Shown: in pieces, positions 61,295-64,000 of the stretch
Position numbering within the stretch: position 1 is the first letter of the stretch
Layout of the letters: each line of letters opens with the position of its first letter
NCBI GenBank assembly: GCA_963813725.1
Contig: CAWFAI010000017.1
Location: 1-64,000, forward strand
Reading direction: 5' to 3'
DNA from: VGBV01 sp963813725
GTDB lineage: Bacteria > Actinomycetota > Thermoleophilia > Solirubrobacterales > 70-9
Length of the DNA: 64,000 nt
Translations under genes and position numbers: made by a program
The notes under the pieces: model-generated
Databases searched by the model: none
The model's input: the letters and a program-made list of their open reading frames with translations, nothing else
What the model was told of the DNA's origin: nothing

Positions 61295-63110
61295 CTACTT
61301 CTCGTACAGCGCCTCGATCTCCTCTGAGTACTTCTCGGCGATCGGCTTGCGCTTCAGCTTCATCGTCGGCGTCAGCTCGTCGCCGCCCGGCTCCCACTCG
61401 GTGGGCAGGATCTTGAACTTCTTGATCTGCTCGACCCGGGACATCTTCTCGTTCGCCTCGTCGATGGCGGCCTGGATCGCCTCCTGCGCCTTGTCCTCGG
61501 AGGCGAGCTCCTCCACGGACTTGCCCTCGAGGCCGTTCTGCTTGGCCCATACGGGCGCGTAGTCGGGATCGAGCACGATCAGCGCCACGTTGAAGGGGCG
61601 CTTGTCGCCGACCGCGGCGGCCTGGCCGATCAGCGGGCTGGCCGACTTCACGTGCGACTCGATGTTCGCCGGCGACATGTTCTTGCCGGCCGCGTTGATG
61701 ATCAGCTCCTTCTTGCGGTCGACGATCTTCAGGTAGCCGTCCTCGTCGAGCTCGCCGATGTCGCCGGTCAGAAGCCAGCCATCGTCGCTGAAGGTCTCGG
61801 CGGTCTTCTCGGGCATGTTGCGGTACCCGGGCATGATCGATGAGCCCTTGACCATCACCTCGCCGTCCTCGGCCAAGCGGATCTCGACGCCGGGCACCGG
61901 CGGCCCGACCGTGCCGAGCTTGACCTTGCCGGGCGGGTTGCAGGTCGCGACGCCGCAGGTCTCGGACATCCCCCACAGCTCGCCGATCGGGATCCCGATC
62001 GCGTGGAAGAACTCGAGCACCTCCACCGGGGTCGGCGCAGCGCCGACGTTGCAGGCGACCAGCTCGTCGAGCCCCAGCTTCTGCCGCAGCGGCTTGAACA
62101 TCGCCTCCTCTGCGCCCGCGACGCCCTTGGCGAGCTCCTCCGGGACCTCCTGGCCGGCCTGCTCCAGGCGAACCTTCTGGATCGCTGCCTCCAGGCCCTT
62201 CTGGGCGGGCACGCGCTGCTCGTCGGGGAGCTTGGCGAAGCTGGCCTCGATCCCGGCCTTGAGCTTCTCGAAGATGCGCGGCACGGCGAAGAACCAGGTC
62301 GGGCGCACGGCGGCCAGCGAATCGCCGATCTTGCGCGGGTCGGGGCAGATCGTGACGGTGACGCCTCGGACGACCGGCAGGTAGTAGTGAGCGCCCCGCT
62401 CGGCGATGTGGGCCGCCGGCAGCCACGAGATCACCTTGGCGCCGCGCTCGGGGAGGTCGAGCATCTCGTCGACGCCACCGGTCAGCCCCATCAGGTTTCG
62501 GTGAGTCAGCTGCACGCCCTTGGGCGGCCCGGTGGTCCCTGAGGTGTAGATCAGGGTGAGCATGTCGTCGGGCTGGAGCTCGTCCACCGTCGTCGGCGGG
62601 ATCGAAGCCCGGATCCATCTGCTCGACCTCCTCCAGCGTGTGGTCTCCGCCGTCGCCGTCGACCACGATCACGGTCTCGATCTCAGGCAGGTTCTCGCGA
62701 GCCTGGTTGAACAGGTCGAGGAACATCGTCTCCACGATCGCCACCTTGCTGCCCGCGTCCGAGCAGACGTACTGGATCTGCTCTGGCGAAGAGGTCTGGT
62801 AGATCGAGAACGGGACCCCGCCCAGCGAGACCGCGGCCAGATCGGCGGGAATGAACTCCGGACGGTTGTTGAGCATGAGGGCAACGGTGTCGCCCTTCTT
62901 CACGCCGAGCTTCGCGAGGCCGCCGGCGATACGGTGAACGCGGTCGCGCAGCTCGTTCCAGGTGATCGAGTAAGCGTCGTCCTCGGTCCTGATCGCGACG
63001 TCGTCGCCGAGCTTCTCGACCGAGGCGTAGAACGCCTTGACCAGGTTCTGGGCCGGGAGCTCACCGAGCTCTCCACCGCTTGCGTACCGCTCAGCAGTCG
63101 TAACTTCCAC
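61295..63110 (-). CDS. Long-chain acyl-CoA synthetase (AMP-binding, frameshifted)
   Basis: FadD15-like ligase, about 604 aa after repair. N-terminal LVKAFYASVEKLGDDVAIRT and NNRPEFIPADLAAVSLGGVP; after a surplus base near 62600 come the ATP motif YTSGTTGPPKGVQLTH, GMSETCG, LTGDIGELDEDGYLKIVDRK and the A10-type region with MKLKRKPIAEKY. Activates fatty acids to acyl-CoA via acyl-AMP; could feed the WS/DGAT encoded at 42 kb. The 20 bp between its stop and copy 3 contain a small CCGCGG repeat. Confidence 0.9.
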
Positions 63111-63170
63111 CGGGTCTCCTCCTCCTCGTGGTAGCGGGGGAAACGCTACCGGAGTTCGGGGGCCCGCTGC

Positions 63171-64000
63171 CTAGGGATCGCGGATGCCGAAGCCCTCGCC
63201 GCTGGTGAGCCGGTCGATGTCGTTCGTGAGCCCGATGAAGGCGAGCATCAGGATCAGCACGAAGCCGATCGCGCCGCTCTTCTCCATGACGCTGAAGGGG
63301 ACGCGCCGGCCGCGGATCTTCTCGACCACGCTCCAGAAGATGTGGCCGCCGTCAAGCGGCAGGAACGGGAACAGGTTGATGATCGCCAGCGAGAGGCTGA
63401 TCACGGCGAGGATGCCGATCGCGAGCTGCGCGTCCAGGTTGATCGCCTGGCGGGTCGCCTCGTAGCTGCCGACGACGCCCGAGATCTGCTCGCGCTGCTC
63501 GGGGTCGATGATCCGGGCCAGGATCGTGACCGTCTGGCTGGTGACGAACCACATGCGATCGAGCGCGAACTCGGCGGCCTCGGGCGGCGAGGGATCGAGC
63601 GCGGTGATGTCGGTCGGCTCGAAGCGGACGCCCATCAGCGCCTGCTCGGCGCCCGGGTCGTAGCGAGGGGTGACCTTCACCGGTACCTGCCGGCCGTCCC
63701 TCTCAACTACCACCTCCACCGGGGTGCTCGCCTCGCATCCCTCGGTCAGCGGCCCCCTGCAGGTGTGCGTGCCGATCTGCTCGCGGAAGCTGCTTGCGCG
63801 GTCGTCGCCGTCCTGGCCGTTCGCGGCGACGCCGTCGATCGAGACGATCTTGTCGCCCTCCTGCAGCAGGCCCTGTGCGGGCGAGTCGGTGGTCAGCTCC
63901 CCGATCTCCAGGCCCGGGCCCGAGATCCGCTCGGCGGTGTAGGCGAGCGCGAACAGCAGCACGAACGCGACGAGCACGTTCATCGCCGGCCCGGCGGCGA
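63171..64000 (-). CDS. rseP: Site-2 zinc metalloprotease RseP, C-terminal part (runs off window)
   Basis: At least 276 aa; the frame stays open at the right edge (AAGPAMNVLVAF precedes the first internal ATG at 63983), so the N-terminal HExxH helix lies outside. Visible: a membrane helix (MNVLVAFVLLFALAY), a PDZ domain (LEIGELTTDSPAQGLLQEGD, KIVSIDGVAANG), and the third-ligand motif NLFPFLPLDGGH in a later helix. M50 proteases cleave anti-sigma factors or signal-peptide remnants within the membrane. Usually linked to dxr and ispG. Confidence 0.9.
   Translation of the reverse strand, partial: AAGPAMNVLVAFVLLFALAYTAERISGPGLEIGELTTDSPAQGLLQEGDKIVSIDGVAANGQDGDDRASSFREQIGTHTCRGPLTEGCEASTPVEVVVERDGRQVPVKVTPRYDPGAEQALMGVRFEPTDITALDPSPPEAAEFALDRMWFVTSQTVTILARIIDPEQREQISGVVGSYEATRQAINLDAQLAIGILAVISLSLAIINLFPFLPLDGGHIFWSVVEKIRGRRVPFSVMEKSGAIGFVLILMLAFIGLTNDIDRLTSGEGFGIRDP

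Noticed and set aside
60915..63110. 731-codon leftward frame as one intact protein
   Set aside because: Only its first third is the acyl-CoA synthetase; the remainder is out-of-frame translation across the synthetase and the LTD repeats (runs of Phe from antisense Lys codons).
7638..63110. Programmed ribosomal frameshifting as the cause of split genes
   Set aside because: No slippery heptamers or stimulatory structures at the shift points, and the affected genes are functionally unrelated; single-base insertions explain all cases better.
1..64000. tRNA or rRNA genes, CRISPR arrays, insertion sequences, prophage or att sites
   Set aside because: Gaps between genes are short and none folds or reads like a tRNA; no repeat-spacer pattern, transposase, integrase or terminal inverted repeats were seen. 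A tRNAscan and ISfinder search would be decisive.

Overview
The window looks like chromosomal DNA of a high-GC actinobacterium, most likely of the class Thermoleophilia (Solirubrobacterales-like). This is inferred from the very GC-rich codon usage, actinobacterial markers (an FtsR-type MerR regulator next to an FHA protein, an RsiG-like c-di-GMP anti-sigma protein, MurT/GatD, WS/DGAT, a LexA box of GAAC-N4-GTTC type) and secreted proteins with Lys/Cys-rich tails. I see no transposase, integrase, phage gene, CRISPR array, rRNA or tRNA; this is a core chromosomal segment packed with short operons.

Layout. 0-2.4 kb: two-component system transcribed leftward, divergent from ftsK. 2.4-7.6 kb: ftsK, a small basic ORF, cinA, epoxide hydrolase. 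7.6-10 kb: MFS transporter and YihY-type membrane protein, leftward. 10-21.3 kb: a long rightward housekeeping block, thpR-recA-recX (LexA box inside thpR), cupredoxin, miaB-miaA-dapF-aminotransferase-RidA, a DMT permease, a scar with two gene remnants, hflX and dut. 21.3-27.8 kb, leftward: an ArsR-SRPBCC-VOC operon with a fully readable promoter/operator, lemA, and an overlapping operon methyltransferase-lipid kinase-murT-methyltransferase-gatD. 27.9-36.5 kb: cyclophilin, Bcp and hydrolase (rightward), then DUF72, a SpoIIE-type phosphatase, CsaA, DUF389, cyanase, and an M23 peptidase behind a c-di-AMP (ydaO) riboswitch. 36.7-46.2 kb: ccdA, FMO, hydrolase, dinB, WS/DGAT, YdjC deacetylase, K+ channel, RTX-like secreted protein. 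46.2-54.6 kb: nadE, small proteins, and a leftward run pgsA-rsiG-FHA-ftsR-SRPBCC-AGPS-like oxidase. 54.6-64 kb: proS, a P-domain-like secreted protein, ispG, a tandem family of secreted LTD-like proteins, an acyl-CoA synthetase and the C-terminal part of an RseP-type protease cut by the window edge.

About seventeen genes, including essential ones (miaA, dapF, proS, ispG), carry frameshifts. In every case I could resolve, one extra base explains the shift, and the span length modulo 3 agrees with the number of shifts. This points to insertion-type sequencing errors rather than gene decay, except perhaps in the LTD-like cluster at 58.6-61.3 kb, where shifts are much denser. I give the whole restored span for such genes.

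Points of most interest: a DapF homologue lacking both catalytic cysteines; a riboswitch linking c-di-AMP to a wall hydrolase and an RsiG-like protein linking c-di-GMP to a sigma factor; methyltransferases inside the murT/gatD lipid II amidation operon; an ArsR operator lying exactly between -35 and -10 of an apparently leaderless promoter; and a recurring Lys/Cys-rich C-terminal tail on secreted proteins.
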